A stretch of 64,000 nt of DNA from Trinickia dabaoshanensis (lineage in GTDB: Bacteria; Pseudomonadota; Gammaproteobacteria; Burkholderiales; Burkholderiaceae). Each line of letters opens with the position of its first letter. The first letter of the stretch is position 1. The DNA lies in contig NZ_PNYA01000040.1 in assembly GCF_002879885.1 (NCBI RefSeq), positions 1 to 64,000 of the forward strand, given 5' to 3'. The position numbers and the translations under genes were made by a program. The notes under the pieces were generated by a model. That model was not told where the DNA came from, did no database searches, and saw only the letters and a list, made by a program, of their open reading frames with translations. Of this stretch, positions 8,976-17,230 are shown piece by piece.

Positions 8976-9191
8976 TCAATGGCTGCGATGGTCGGTCGGC
9001 TCGTCATCCATCCCGGCGCGGGGATTCAAGAGCATCACGAATCCGGCCACGCCCGCGATCACCGCGGCCGCGCCGTAGCGCAAAAAACTCTCCTGATCGA
9101 ATACCAAGCCGCGAATTGCAGCGAAGATGCCCGCGATCGCAACGAAGATCGAGACCGTAGCAAATGAAACTCGGTATCTCGCTCGCATCAT
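8976..9191 (-). CDS. small two-helix membrane protein (DUF2964-like)
   Basis: A 71-residue protein with two predicted transmembrane helices (about residues 9-27 and 38-56) separated by a short loop with Asp/Glu, and a charged tail ending in DHRSH. The pattern and size resemble DUF2964, a Burkholderia-restricted family of unknown function; this assignment is from memory of the family and tentative. Two adjacent ATG codons (9191, 9188) follow a clear GAGGGAG ribosome-binding site, which supports a real gene. Confidence 0.6.
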   Translation of the reverse strand: MMRARYRVSFATVSIFVAIAGIFAAIRGLVFDQESFLRYGAAAVIAGVAGFVMLLNPRAGMDDEPTDHRSH

Positions 9192-9468
9192 CGCACTCCC
9201 TCATCCGGCAAAGCGCGCCGATTTCATCGGCGCCGTTGGCCACTGCGGGCCGCCTCGTTCGTGCCGCGCATCGGCGTTCGAACGACAGTGTCTATCGTCC
9301 CCTTCTGCAGGGCCGAGCGGTTGATATGCGTCAACCGATAGGCGCTTCGCCGTTCGTATGATGACGAACGTGCACGCCGCGCCGCCCAGCCCGAGAACAA
9401 AGACGAAGCACGATCGCGTGCCGAGGCGCGCGCAGTTCGAATGCAACCGACGAAACCGAGATCGAACC

Positions 9469-10488
9469 ATGGAAAACGCGGACGAAAACCTGTTGCGCGA
9501 CCGCCTCATCGACAAGTTGGCCGGTGCCGACTCGGCGACCCACCATCACGACCGCTACGAAGCTTTCATTCGCGACGCGCGGCGCCACCCGGCGCTGCGC
9601 ACCGCGATCGTCCATCCTTGCTCGACCGAGGCGATCCGGGCCGCGGTGGAAGCGCGCGAGGCGAATTTACTCGACCCCATCTTGATCGGCCCCGAAGCGA
9701 AAATCCGCGCGGCGGCCGACGCCGCCGGGCTTAGTCTCGACGGCATCGCGATCGAGCCGGTCGAGCATAGCCATGCCGCTGCCGCTCGGGCAGTCGAATT
9801 GGGGGCCGCGGGCAAAGTCGCGGCGCTGATGAAAGGCAGCCTGCATACCGACGAGTTGCTCGCCGCCGTGGTGGCGCCTGGCTCAGGTCTGCGCACGGAA
9901 CGCCGCATCAGCCACGTGTATGCGATGGACGTTCCCGCCTATCCGAAGCCGCTCGTCATTACGGATGCCGCCATCAACATCGCGCCCACGCTCGAGCAAA
10001 AGCGCGATATTTGCCAAAACGCCATCGACTTCTTGCGCGCGATGGGCGTCGATAAGCCGCGCGTCGCGGTGTTGGCCGCCGTCGAAACGGTCAATCCCAA
10101 GATGCCCTCCACGCTCGATGCGGCGGCGCTGACCGTCATGGCCACACGTGGACAAATCACGGGCGGACTCGTGGACGGCCCGCTTGCGTTCGACAACGCG
10201 GTCAATCTCGCGGCCGCGAGGACGAAGGGCATCGTCTCGCCCGTCGCGGGCCAAGCCGACATCCTGCTGATGCCCGATTTGGAAGCGGGCAACATGCTGG
10301 CCAAACAATTGATGTATTTCGCGGGCGCCGATGGAGCGGGCCTCGTGCTCGGCGCGCGCTTGCCGATCATTCTCACCAGCCGTGCCGATTCGCTGCGCGT
10401 TCGCCTGGCATCGGCCGCGCTCGCCAAGCTGCTCGCGGAACGCACGGCGAAATCGAATTTAGACGAGGCGGCCGGCGCGCCGTTGTAA
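9469..10488 (+). CDS. Pta/Ptb-family phosphate acyltransferase
   Basis: A 339-residue member of the phosphate acetyl/butyryl-transferase family, which exchanges acyl-CoA and acyl phosphate. Family features include AALMKGSLHTDELLAAV, the VETVNPKMPSTLDAA segment and the C-terminal VAGQADILLMPDLEAGNMLAKQL motif. The sequence is closer to the phosphotransbutyrylase / MaoC-associated type than to the Pta beside xsc in this window. No acetate or butyrate kinase gene is next to it. The ATG at 9469 starts the conserved region; the longer frame from 9358 is rich in Arg/Pro and probably untranslated. Confidence 0.8.
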   Translation: MENADENLLRDRLIDKLAGADSATHHHDRYEAFIRDARRHPALRTAIVHPCSTEAIRAAVEAREANLLDPILIGPEAKIRAAADAAGLSLDGIAIEPVEHSHAAAARAVELGAAGKVAALMKGSLHTDELLAAVVAPGSGLRTERRISHVYAMDVPAYPKPLVITDAAINIAPTLEQKRDICQNAIDFLRAMGVDKPRVAVLAAVETVNPKMPSTLDAAALTVMATRGQITGGLVDGPLAFDNAVNLAAARTKGIVSPVAGQADILLMPDLEAGNMLAKQLMYFAGADGAGLVLGARLPIILTSRADSLRVRLASAALAKLLAERTAKSNLDEAAGAPL

Positions 10489-10871
10489 GCATCGCTTCGC
10501 CTATCCCCGAGACACTGAGCGTAAGCCGTCGCTCATTGCAATTCGACCCCGTGCCAATCCGTGCCACCCGGTGCCACCCGTGCCATTAACCGCTTCGCAT
10601 CGCTATCCGATTCCGAATCGCTGATCGGCTTTAGCGCGATCGCCGGCGGATTTTTGCGCGCCGTGCGTCGTCTTCCAAATCGCGAGTGCTTGACTATACT
10701 TCCTACAATACGATGAGTCCGGTCAATCCGGGCGAGTTGCCGGCGCAATCGAGTCATTGCGTTTGAACCAACCATCGGCCTGCCACCACCCGGGTCGCCG
10801 ATCGCCGCGCGGCGACCGCCGCCGCGCTTCGCTCTCGAAGGACACGTCGATATGGCGCTGCTGACAATCCG
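10489..10871. other. 383-bp gene-free stretch before the histidine kinase
   Basis: No convincing gene was found. It contains a tandem 10-bp repeat (GTGCCACCCG at 10561-10570 and 10571-10580, flanked by partial copies) and an AT-richer patch at 10690-10712 with TATACT and TACAAT hexamers that could be -10 elements, though neither has a good -35 at standard spacing. The histidine-kinase promoter probably lies here. Confidence 0.4.
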
Positions 10872-12461
10872 ATGAACGCTATCGCTGAGTTTTTCGCCAC
10901 GGCGGGATTCATGCCGCATGGTTATTGTTTTCTGTGGTCGCCGGGCCTGCTTTGGACTTACGTCGGCGCGGACGCGGTCATCGCGTTGTCGTACTACTCG
11001 ATTCCGATTGCACTTTGGACTTTCGCGAAACGCCGTACCGAATTGCCGTTCAGTTGGCTGTTTTTTATGTTCGCGTTATTCATCCTTGCATGCGGCACGA
11101 CGCATCTAACGGCAATTTTGGATATATGGCAGCCTGCGTATTGGCTCGACGCGAGCATCAAAACCATCACCGCAGCCGCCTCGCTCGCCACCGCGATCGT
11201 CATCTGGCCACTTATTCCGAAGGCGCTCGCGCTGCCTAGCCCTGCGCAACTGAAAGCGGCTAACGACAAATTGCTTGCCGAGATTGCGGCGCGGCGCGAG
11301 ACCGAGGCCCAATTGCAAACCCTGAATCGCGAATTGGAGCAGCGCGTCGCGCAGCGCACGGCCGAACTCGAGCACGCACTCCAATCGCTTCGCGACAGCG
11401 AGACGCGTTTTCGCACCACGTTCGAGCAAGCGGCCGTCGGTATCGCGCATGTCGATACAAGTGGACGCTGGATGCGCGTCAATCAAAAGCTGTGCGACAT
11501 CGTCGGCTACACGCGCGAGGAATTACTGACACAGACCTTCCAAGACATCACGCACCCGGACGATCTCGACACCGACCTCGCGCAGATGCGGCAGATTCTC
11601 GATGGGCACCTCGACACTTACACCCTGGAAAAGCGCTACCTGAGCAAGGATGGGCGCGAGTTGTGGATCGCGCTGACCGTGGCATTGGTTCATGACGAGG
11701 CGGGTTTGCCCGACTATTTCATCTCCGTCGTAGCGGACATCGCCGAAAGAAAGCGCGCCGAAGAAGCACTGCGCGTCTCGCGCGAACAGCTACGGCACCT
11801 TTCCGCGCATATTTTGCAGATCCGCGAGGAGGAGAACAGGCGCATCGCCCGCGAACTGCACGACGATTTCGCGCAGACATTGAGCGCGCTAAAAATGACG
11901 ATCGCCATGATGGAGAACGGATTGCCCGACGAGGAAGCGGCCCCGTCGGCCACGCGTAATCCGAACGCGGCATCTACGCTCGTCGACAAACTGATCGATT
12001 CCGTCAGGCAAATCGCGGCGGAACTGCGCCCCGCCATGCTCGACGACCTCGGGCTCATTGCCGCGATCGATTGGCTGACCAACGAATTTTCACGGCGCCA
12101 CAACGTGCGCGTCGTCCGCCATATCGACGCGCAAGCGGTCACCTTCAACCGGGCGGGCCGGATCGAACTGTTCCGTATCATTCAGGAAGCGTTGGCGAAC
12201 GTCGCGCGGCATTCGGGCGCGACCGAAGTCGCGCTCGATCTCGCGTGCGACGACGCGCATTGCATCGTCCGTATCGCCGATAACGGACGGGGTGCCGAGT
12301 TCGACGTGCATAGGAGCGCGCGTGCGTTCGGGCTGCTCGGCATACACGAGCGTGCGTCTCTTTTAGGCGGAGATATCCAGATCAGCACCTCGCCGGGAGC
12401 AGGCTTCGTTTTGACGGCCACCTTGCCGCTTTCCTTCATCGAGGCCGAGGAAGTCGAATAG
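10872..12461 (+). CDS. sensor histidine kinase with ethylene-receptor-like membrane domain
   Basis: A 529-residue inner-membrane kinase. Residues 25-120 form three transmembrane helices closely matching the ethylene-binding domain of plant ETR1: Asp34, Tyr41, Cys74 and His78 have the same spacing as ETR1 Asp25, Tyr32, Cys65 and His69, the copper/ethylene residues. A coiled coil (about 130-175), a PAS/PAC domain (about 178-300), an H-box with His330 (ARELHDDF, HisKA_3 type) and an HATPase domain (DNGRGAEF) follow. It would autophosphorylate on His330 and signal to a response regulator, none of which is adjacent. Ligand (ethylene, another small alkene, or copper) is inferred. No strong ribosome-binding site precedes the ATG. 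Confidence 0.85.
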   Translation: MNAIAEFFATAGFMPHGYCFLWSPGLLWTYVGADAVIALSYYSIPIALWTFAKRRTELPFSWLFFMFALFILACGTTHLTAILDIWQPAYWLDASIKTITAAASLATAIVIWPLIPKALALPSPAQLKAANDKLLAEIAARRETEAQLQTLNRELEQRVAQRTAELEHALQSLRDSETRFRTTFEQAAVGIAHVDTSGRWMRVNQKLCDIVGYTREELLTQTFQDITHPDDLDTDLAQMRQILDGHLDTYTLEKRYLSKDGRELWIALTVALVHDEAGLPDYFISVVADIAERKRAEEALRVSREQLRHLSAHILQIREEENRRIARELHDDFAQTLSALKMTIAMMENGLPDEEAAPSATRNPNAASTLVDKLIDSVRQIAAELRPAMLDDLGLIAAIDWLTNEFSRRHNVRVVRHIDAQAVTFNRAGRIELFRIIQEALANVARHSGATEVALDLACDDAHCIVRIADNGRGAEFDVHRSARAFGLLGIHERASLLGGDIQISTSPGAGFVLTATLPLSFIEAEEVE

Positions 12462-12816
12462 CCTTCGCACTCGCCGACCGCGACGTTTCATTCTTGCGAC
12501 GCTTTCGTGCGCGCTCGCACGTAGAAACGCGGCGCCCGCGTCCGCATGAAATCGTGCGCCAGGGCCGACGCCCATTGCTATCGAGAGAAGAACGACCGTC
12601 GCCGTTCGACGCCGCCATCGATTTGCCCGCATTGAAAACGCGCCCACGATCGCCTCATGTTTCGAGCGCGAAACGTCTAGCCGGCCGATTCGCGGGCCGG
12701 CGCCGGTTGCTCGCCCCCAACAGCGCGTCACGCTTGAAATCCGCGCCAATGGCATGGTGCCTGCTCTACTCCGGCCACTGAACCTCACGCGATCCCCCGT
12801 TTGTGAGGAGGCCGAT
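12462..12816. other. 355-bp stretch with no clear gene
   Basis: Open frames here have no ribosome-binding site or recognisable protein. The last 20 bases hold the Shine-Dalgarno sequence of the small ORF that follows. Nothing else stands out. Confidence 0.4.
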
Positions 12817-12942
12817 ATGAAGTACTTTTTAATCGCTCTGTTGAGCTGTCCGGTGTTGCTCGCCTACGAGCTCAGACCCGTGCAGATGCACGAGGCGTTC
12901 GTTCAGGCGCTGCAATTCGTGCTCTCGCATATTACGAGTTGA
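12817..12942 (+). CDS. 41-residue hydrophobic small protein, unknown
   Basis: A short ORF preceded by an excellent GAGGAGG ribosome-binding site (12805-12811) with 5-nt spacing to the ATG. The product begins MKYFLIALLSCPVLLAYE, a single hydrophobic helix or signal-like segment, then an amphipathic tail with several His and Gln residues (MHEAFVQALQFVLSHITS). It contains one Cys in the hydrophobic part. I do not recognise it; it could be a small membrane protein. It stands alone between the kinase and the sulfatase. Confidence 0.45.
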   Translation: MKYFLIALLSCPVLLAYELRPVQMHEAFVQALQFVLSHITS

Positions 12943-13035
12943 TATCGAGGAGCGGGACCGCGGCTGCCTCCATGCGCCTCGCCCCAATTTCATATACGAA
13001 TTGCGTTGGGGCCAATGAGCGGACAAGCCGCGCGC

Positions 13036-14610
13036 TTACCAAACGCCATAAAACACCCCGGCATTTTTATACTGGTGCGTGCCGCGTTGGACGTCGTCGA
13101 GCGTAACCGTCGAGCGATTTTTCAGGCCGAGCGTCCAGCCGAGCAACCGCTCGCGCATCGCCTGGCGCACGGCGTCGAATGCCGGGTCGGCGCCCAGGTC
13201 GACAAACTCGTCGGGGTCCGTTTTTAAATCGAAAAGCTGGGGCGCGTATCCGTCCCAGTGGATGTACTTCCATCGATCGGTACGCACCATCCAGCCACGG
13301 CATGCATCGGGCCGGCGCCCCAAGATCAGGCGCGCCTGCCGATAGCTGTAATCGAGTTCCGAGAAGACGGCGTCACGCCATGCCGCGCCCGTTTCCGTAG
13401 CGCGGGTCAGCGCCAACAGTGAACGTCCTTCGATGCGATGCTCGGCCATCGGCATATCGAGCGCATCGAGGATCGTCGGCACGGTATCGATCGCCTCGAC
13501 GAAGCGCGGATCCGATCGGCCGCGCGTCGCATCGGCTGCGGGCGACGGATCGTGGAGGATATAGGGCACCCGCTGCACGGTGTCGTAAAACAGCTCCTTT
13601 TCTCCGAGCCAGTGATCGCCTAAGAAATCGCCGTGGTCGGCGGTGAAAACGATCAACGTATCTTTCCAGCGCCCAAGCTTGTCCAACGTTTCCCAGAGCC
13701 TGCCGAGATGATCGTCGAGTTGGCTGACGAGCCCTTGGTAGGCGGGACGCACGTTCGCGATCACGTCGTCGCGCATGAAATTGGCGCATTCTTCCTGCTG
13801 AAAATAAGCGCCCGTGACCGGATGCGGCGCGCGGCGCTCTCGTTGCGCGCGGCGCACGGGCAAGCATTGATCGAGCGTGTACTTCCGGTGGTACGGCGCC
13901 GGCGCCATATACGGCCAATGCGGCTTCACGTAAGACAAGTGCATCGCCCAAGGCGCGTCCCCTTGCTGCTCGATGAAGCGAATGGCTTGGCCGGTGCTAT
14001 AGGCCGTCTCCGAATCGGCTTCGCGCACGCGCGCCGGCAAGTGCACGTTGCGCATCTTCCAGCCGCTCACGATACGCCCCTCGTGGTCCTGCGCAGAGAT
14101 GACGAACTCGGTCCACGGATCGTCGCTCACGTAACCCCGCTCGCGCAGATAGTCCGCGTAACCGCCCGCCGGTTCCGCGTGATGCCCGTCGTAGCGATCG
14201 ACAAGCGTGAAGTGCCCCTCGCGTAGCAACGCACTCAATGCATTGCCGCCGTCCAGCCCGAGGCGTTTCAACCCTCGGTCATCGGGCATCACGTGCGTTT
14301 TGCCGACCAGTGCGAGCTTCATATCGCGCTCGGCAAGATATTCGCCGAGCGTAAGCTCGTCGATCGACAGCGGGACGCGGTTCCACGTCGCCCCATGGCT
14401 CGCGACGTAACGGCCCGTATAGAACGACATGCGCGACGGGCCGCACACGCCCGACTGCACGAACGCGCGATCGAACTTCACGCCGCGTTGCGCCAAACGG
14501 TCGATATTCGGTGTGGCGAGATAAGGGTGGCCATAGCAAGACAGATGATCCGCTCGCAGTTGGTCGCACATGATGAAAAGCACATTGCGTATCGACGACA
14601 TCGTAGGCAT
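13036..14610 (-). CDS. sulfatase / phosphonate monoester hydrolase superfamily enzyme
   Basis: A 524-residue alkaline-phosphatase-superfamily hydrolase. The CGPSR motif (Cys56-Arg60) is the C-x-P-S-R signature in which the Cys is converted to formylglycine; Asp16 near the N-terminus and the VFTADHGDFLGDH segment supply metal ligands. The overall pattern (C-terminal DLKTDPDEFVDLG block) resembles phosphonate monoester hydrolases and aryl sulfatases more than choline sulfatase. No signal peptide, so it should act in the cytoplasm on an imported ester. It is 24 bp downstream of an MHS transporter on the same strand and likely co-transcribed. Substrate unknown. Confidence 0.8.
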   Translation of the reverse strand: MPTMSSIRNVLFIMCDQLRADHLSCYGHPYLATPNIDRLAQRGVKFDRAFVQSGVCGPSRMSFYTGRYVASHGATWNRVPLSIDELTLGEYLAERDMKLALVGKTHVMPDDRGLKRLGLDGGNALSALLREGHFTLVDRYDGHHAEPAGGYADYLRERGYVSDDPWTEFVISAQDHEGRIVSGWKMRNVHLPARVREADSETAYSTGQAIRFIEQQGDAPWAMHLSYVKPHWPYMAPAPYHRKYTLDQCLPVRRAQRERRAPHPVTGAYFQQEECANFMRDDVIANVRPAYQGLVSQLDDHLGRLWETLDKLGRWKDTLIVFTADHGDFLGDHWLGEKELFYDTVQRVPYILHDPSPAADATRGRSDPRFVEAIDTVPTILDALDMPMAEHRIEGRSLLALTRATETGAAWRDAVFSELDYSYRQARLILGRRPDACRGWMVRTDRWKYIHWDGYAPQLFDLKTDPDEFVDLGADPAFDAVRQAMRERLLGWTLGLKNRSTVTLDDVQRGTHQYKNAGVFYGVW

Positions 14611-14634
14611 TCGAATCGAGAGCTTCGGAGAGAG

Positions 14635-15981
14635 TCAGCGCGAAACCGCGCCATCGCTTGCCGTTATGCGTGCAGCCACCGAGCGGCGCGCGAGATCGGG
14701 CATCGGCCGCAGCGCGACGAGGCCAACGAGCATCGCCGCCGTGACGAAGTACGCCGGCATCATCTTGTTGCCGGTCGCGTCGATGAGCCAGGTGACGAGA
14801 AACGGCGAAAAACCGCCGAACAGCGTGGTGGCCACGTTGTACGAGATCGACAACCCGGTTGCGCGCACTTGGGCCGGGAACAACTCGGCGAGCGCAGTCG
14901 AGGCCGGTCCCAGCGCGGCGGCCATTAATACGGCGAACACGAGTTCGACCGAGAGCAGCCGCGGCAAACTCGGCCCGGCAACGAGCCAGACGAACAAAGG
15001 GTAGATGGTCAGCACGTACAGCGTCATCGATGCCCCCATCACCGGCTTGCGCCCGATACGGTCCGATAGCAGACCGAAAAACGGCGTCAAGATCATCCGC
15101 AACGTGCCCGTCGCCACCAGCACCGTGAACGGCGCGGACACGGGCAGCCCGAGTTGCCGTACCGAGTACGCGGGCAAATAGACGTTGAGCACGTATTGCG
15201 CGACCGAACTGGCCACGACGAGCCCGAACGCAATCCACAGCGCGCCTCGGTGTTCGCGCCAGACTATCGCGAGCGTCGAGGCGCGCTTGCCGAACACGGA
15301 CGCGGCACCGGGCCCACGCGCGTTCTCGCCGGCCTCAACGGCAGGCGGCTCGTGCAACCGCGTACGAATATAAAAGCCGACGGGACCGATCAAGAGGCCG
15401 AACAGAAACGGAATACGCCATCCCCACGCATCGAGGGCACCGGCGCTGAGGCCGCGCGTGACGAGCGCGCCCATCAGCGCCGCGCTCACCGCCGCGACGA
15501 ACTGGCCGAAGTTCTGCCAACTTCCGTAGAAACCGCGCCGGTGCGCCGGTGCGTATTCGATCAACATCGACGTGGCGCTGCCGAACTCGCCTCCCGCCGA
15601 TAGCCCCTGCAGCAGGCGCGCCAAGACGACGATGATCGGCGCGGCAATACCGATCGTCGCATAGCCGGGCGTGAAGGCCATCATCGCCGAGGACAGCGTC
15701 ATAAGCGCAATCACGAGCGAGAGCGCCGCTTTGCGCCCGGCACGATCGGCATAGATGCCGAGCAAGATTCCGCCGATCGGGCGCATCAAAAACGCGCTGC
15801 CGAACGTAGCCGTGGTCATCAGCATGGAGACCGTCGGATCGGAGGACGGAAAGAACTGCCGCGCGATCACAACCGACAAAAAGCCGAAGACGATGAAGTC
15901 GTACCACTCGAAGGCGTTGCCGATCGTGCTGGCAACGATGGCGTGGCGGTTCGCGCGGGGCAGCGCGGGGGGATTCGGCAT
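14635..15981 (-). CDS. MFS transporter, metabolite:H+ symporter (MHS) type
   Basis: A 448-residue 12-helix secondary transporter. The N-terminal ASTIGNAFEWYDFIVFGFLS signature and the loop motif GIYADRAGRKAAL mark the MHS subfamily of the major facilitator superfamily, which imports small organic acids and zwitterions with protons. It sits directly upstream of the sulfatase gene (24-bp gap) and divergent from a LysR regulator, so it probably imports the substrate or product of that hydrolase. Start at 15981 is the Met before the family signature. Confidence 0.85.
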   Translation of the reverse strand: MPNPPALPRANRHAIVASTIGNAFEWYDFIVFGFLSVVIARQFFPSSDPTVSMLMTTATFGSAFLMRPIGGILLGIYADRAGRKAALSLVIALMTLSSAMMAFTPGYATIGIAAPIIVVLARLLQGLSAGGEFGSATSMLIEYAPAHRRGFYGSWQNFGQFVAAVSAALMGALVTRGLSAGALDAWGWRIPFLFGLLIGPVGFYIRTRLHEPPAVEAGENARGPGAASVFGKRASTLAIVWREHRGALWIAFGLVVASSVAQYVLNVYLPAYSVRQLGLPVSAPFTVLVATGTLRMILTPFFGLLSDRIGRKPVMGASMTLYVLTIYPLFVWLVAGPSLPRLLSVELVFAVLMAAALGPASTALAELFPAQVRATGLSISYNVATTLFGGFSPFLVTWLIDATGNKMMPAYFVTAAMLVGLVALRPMPDLARRSVAARITASDGAVSR

Positions 15982-16176
15982 GTCTGTCTCCGGTTGGCGG
16001 CCGTTCTCGCGGTTGAGCGCGGCGGCGTCTCGTGTTTGGGTTGTCTCTTTGCGCGTGTCCCTCGCGGACCGACGAGCCGCATGGCGAGGTGGGCACGCAT
16101 CGTCGATTCTCCGGATTTACATCACGACGGTCCAATGAGATATTCCCGTCGATTCATGAGATAAAGGTTATGGATT
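15982..16176. promoter_or_regulatory. divergent control region between LysR gene and transporter-sulfatase operon
   Basis: This 195-bp interval separates divergent genes, the usual site of LysR binding. It contains the 8-bp direct repeat ATGAGATA at 16135-16142 and 16156-16163, with starts 21 bp apart (two helical turns), close to the LysR gene start. Whether these are LysR contacts is inference. Confidence 0.4.
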
Positions 16177-17157
16177 GTGATTTCCGGATCGACTGTTTCT
16201 CCGGCGGCGCCGCTCGATCGGACCGCGATCGAAAGCTACTTCTCTCGTCAACTCAAGCTGCGCCATTTGCAATTGTTGGTGGCGCTCGCCGAGCGGCAGA
16301 CGGTCGGCAAAGTCGCAAGCGTGCTGAACGTGACGCAGCCCGCGGTCTCGAAGATGCTCGGCGAAATGGAGAAAGGCATCGGGGTCGCCCTATTCGAGCG
16401 CGACGGCCGCCGGATACGGCCCACGGCTCATGGAGAATGCCTCGTTCGCCATGCGCGCGAACTGCTGCTGCTCGCACAGCGCGCCAGCGAGGAGCTTCAT
16501 GCAATGTCCGGCGGCACGGACGGCCGCGTCGAGGTGGGTGTGCTGTCGGTGGCCGCGCCAATCCTCATACCTGCGGCTGTGGCGCTGTTCAAGCAGCGCG
16601 CGCCCACCGCGACGGTTTGTCTGCACGAAGGTACGCTCGATCAACTCGTGCCGGCGCTGCGCGCGGGCCAGCTCGACATGATCGTGGGGCGGCGCGCGCG
16701 CGGGCTTGCCGCGCCGGAATTCATGACCGAATCGCTGTTCGACGACCCCACTGTCATCGTCGTCGCGCGCACGCACCCGCTTGCGCGCCGCAAACGCGTC
16801 AAATGGGCTGACTTGGCCGGCTTGGCGTGGATCGTACCGAGCGCCGGCGCGCCGATGCACCGGCACTTGCTCTCCGTGCTCGAAGCCCATGGGGTCGGCA
16901 CGCCGATCAATACGGTCGAGTCGGTGGTGATCGACGCCAACGTGGGCATGCTGCAAGCGTGCCCGATGCTCGGCCTGCTGCCGCGTTCGCTTGCCCGGCA
17001 TCACGAGGAGAGCGGCGTGCTGAAGATCCTTCCACTGAGTCTGGGCGCGGCGCTCGGACCGGTCAGCACCACCTGGTACGCCGATGCGCAAGACACGCCG
17101 GCGTGCGCGCTCTTTCGCTTGTGTTTGGCCGACGCAGCCAAACAAACACGCATTTGA
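16177..17157 (+). CDS. LysR-family transcriptional regulator
   Basis: A 326-residue LysR-type regulator. The winged helix-turn-helix (about residues 27-80) has the core RQTVGKVASVLNVTQPAVSKMLGEMEKGIG and LFERDGRRIRPT; the rest is the periplasmic-binding-like co-inducer domain. It is divergent from the MHS transporter/sulfatase operon and most likely controls it. The start is taken as GTG at 16177 with AAAGG upstream; a nearby ATG at 16170 is out of frame. A short N-terminal extension before the helix-turn-helix is common in GbpR/CbL-like subgroups. Confidence 0.85.
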   Translation: MISGSTVSPAAPLDRTAIESYFSRQLKLRHLQLLVALAERQTVGKVASVLNVTQPAVSKMLGEMEKGIGVALFERDGRRIRPTAHGECLVRHARELLLLAQRASEELHAMSGGTDGRVEVGVLSVAAPILIPAAVALFKQRAPTATVCLHEGTLDQLVPALRAGQLDMIVGRRARGLAAPEFMTESLFDDPTVIVVARTHPLARRKRVKWADLAGLAWIVPSAGAPMHRHLLSVLEAHGVGTPINTVESVVIDANVGMLQACPMLGLLPRSLARHHEESGVLKILPLSLGAALGPVSTTWYADAQDTPACALFRLCLADAAKQTRI

Positions 17158-17230
17158 GCCGGGTACGCATCGCCCTTATCATCCAAGTACGCAGCGCCGT
17201 TTCGATTCTCGATCAACGTTAGGAGTGAGC

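Noticed and set aside
10690-10709. Promoter TTGACT / TACAAT before the histidine kinase
   Set aside because: Hexamers are only 8 bp apart, too close for a standard promoter.
13036-14610. Choline sulfatase BetC
   Set aside because: The CGPSR motif and C-terminal pattern fit other sulfatases or phosphonate monoester hydrolases, and no choline or betaine gene is adjacent.
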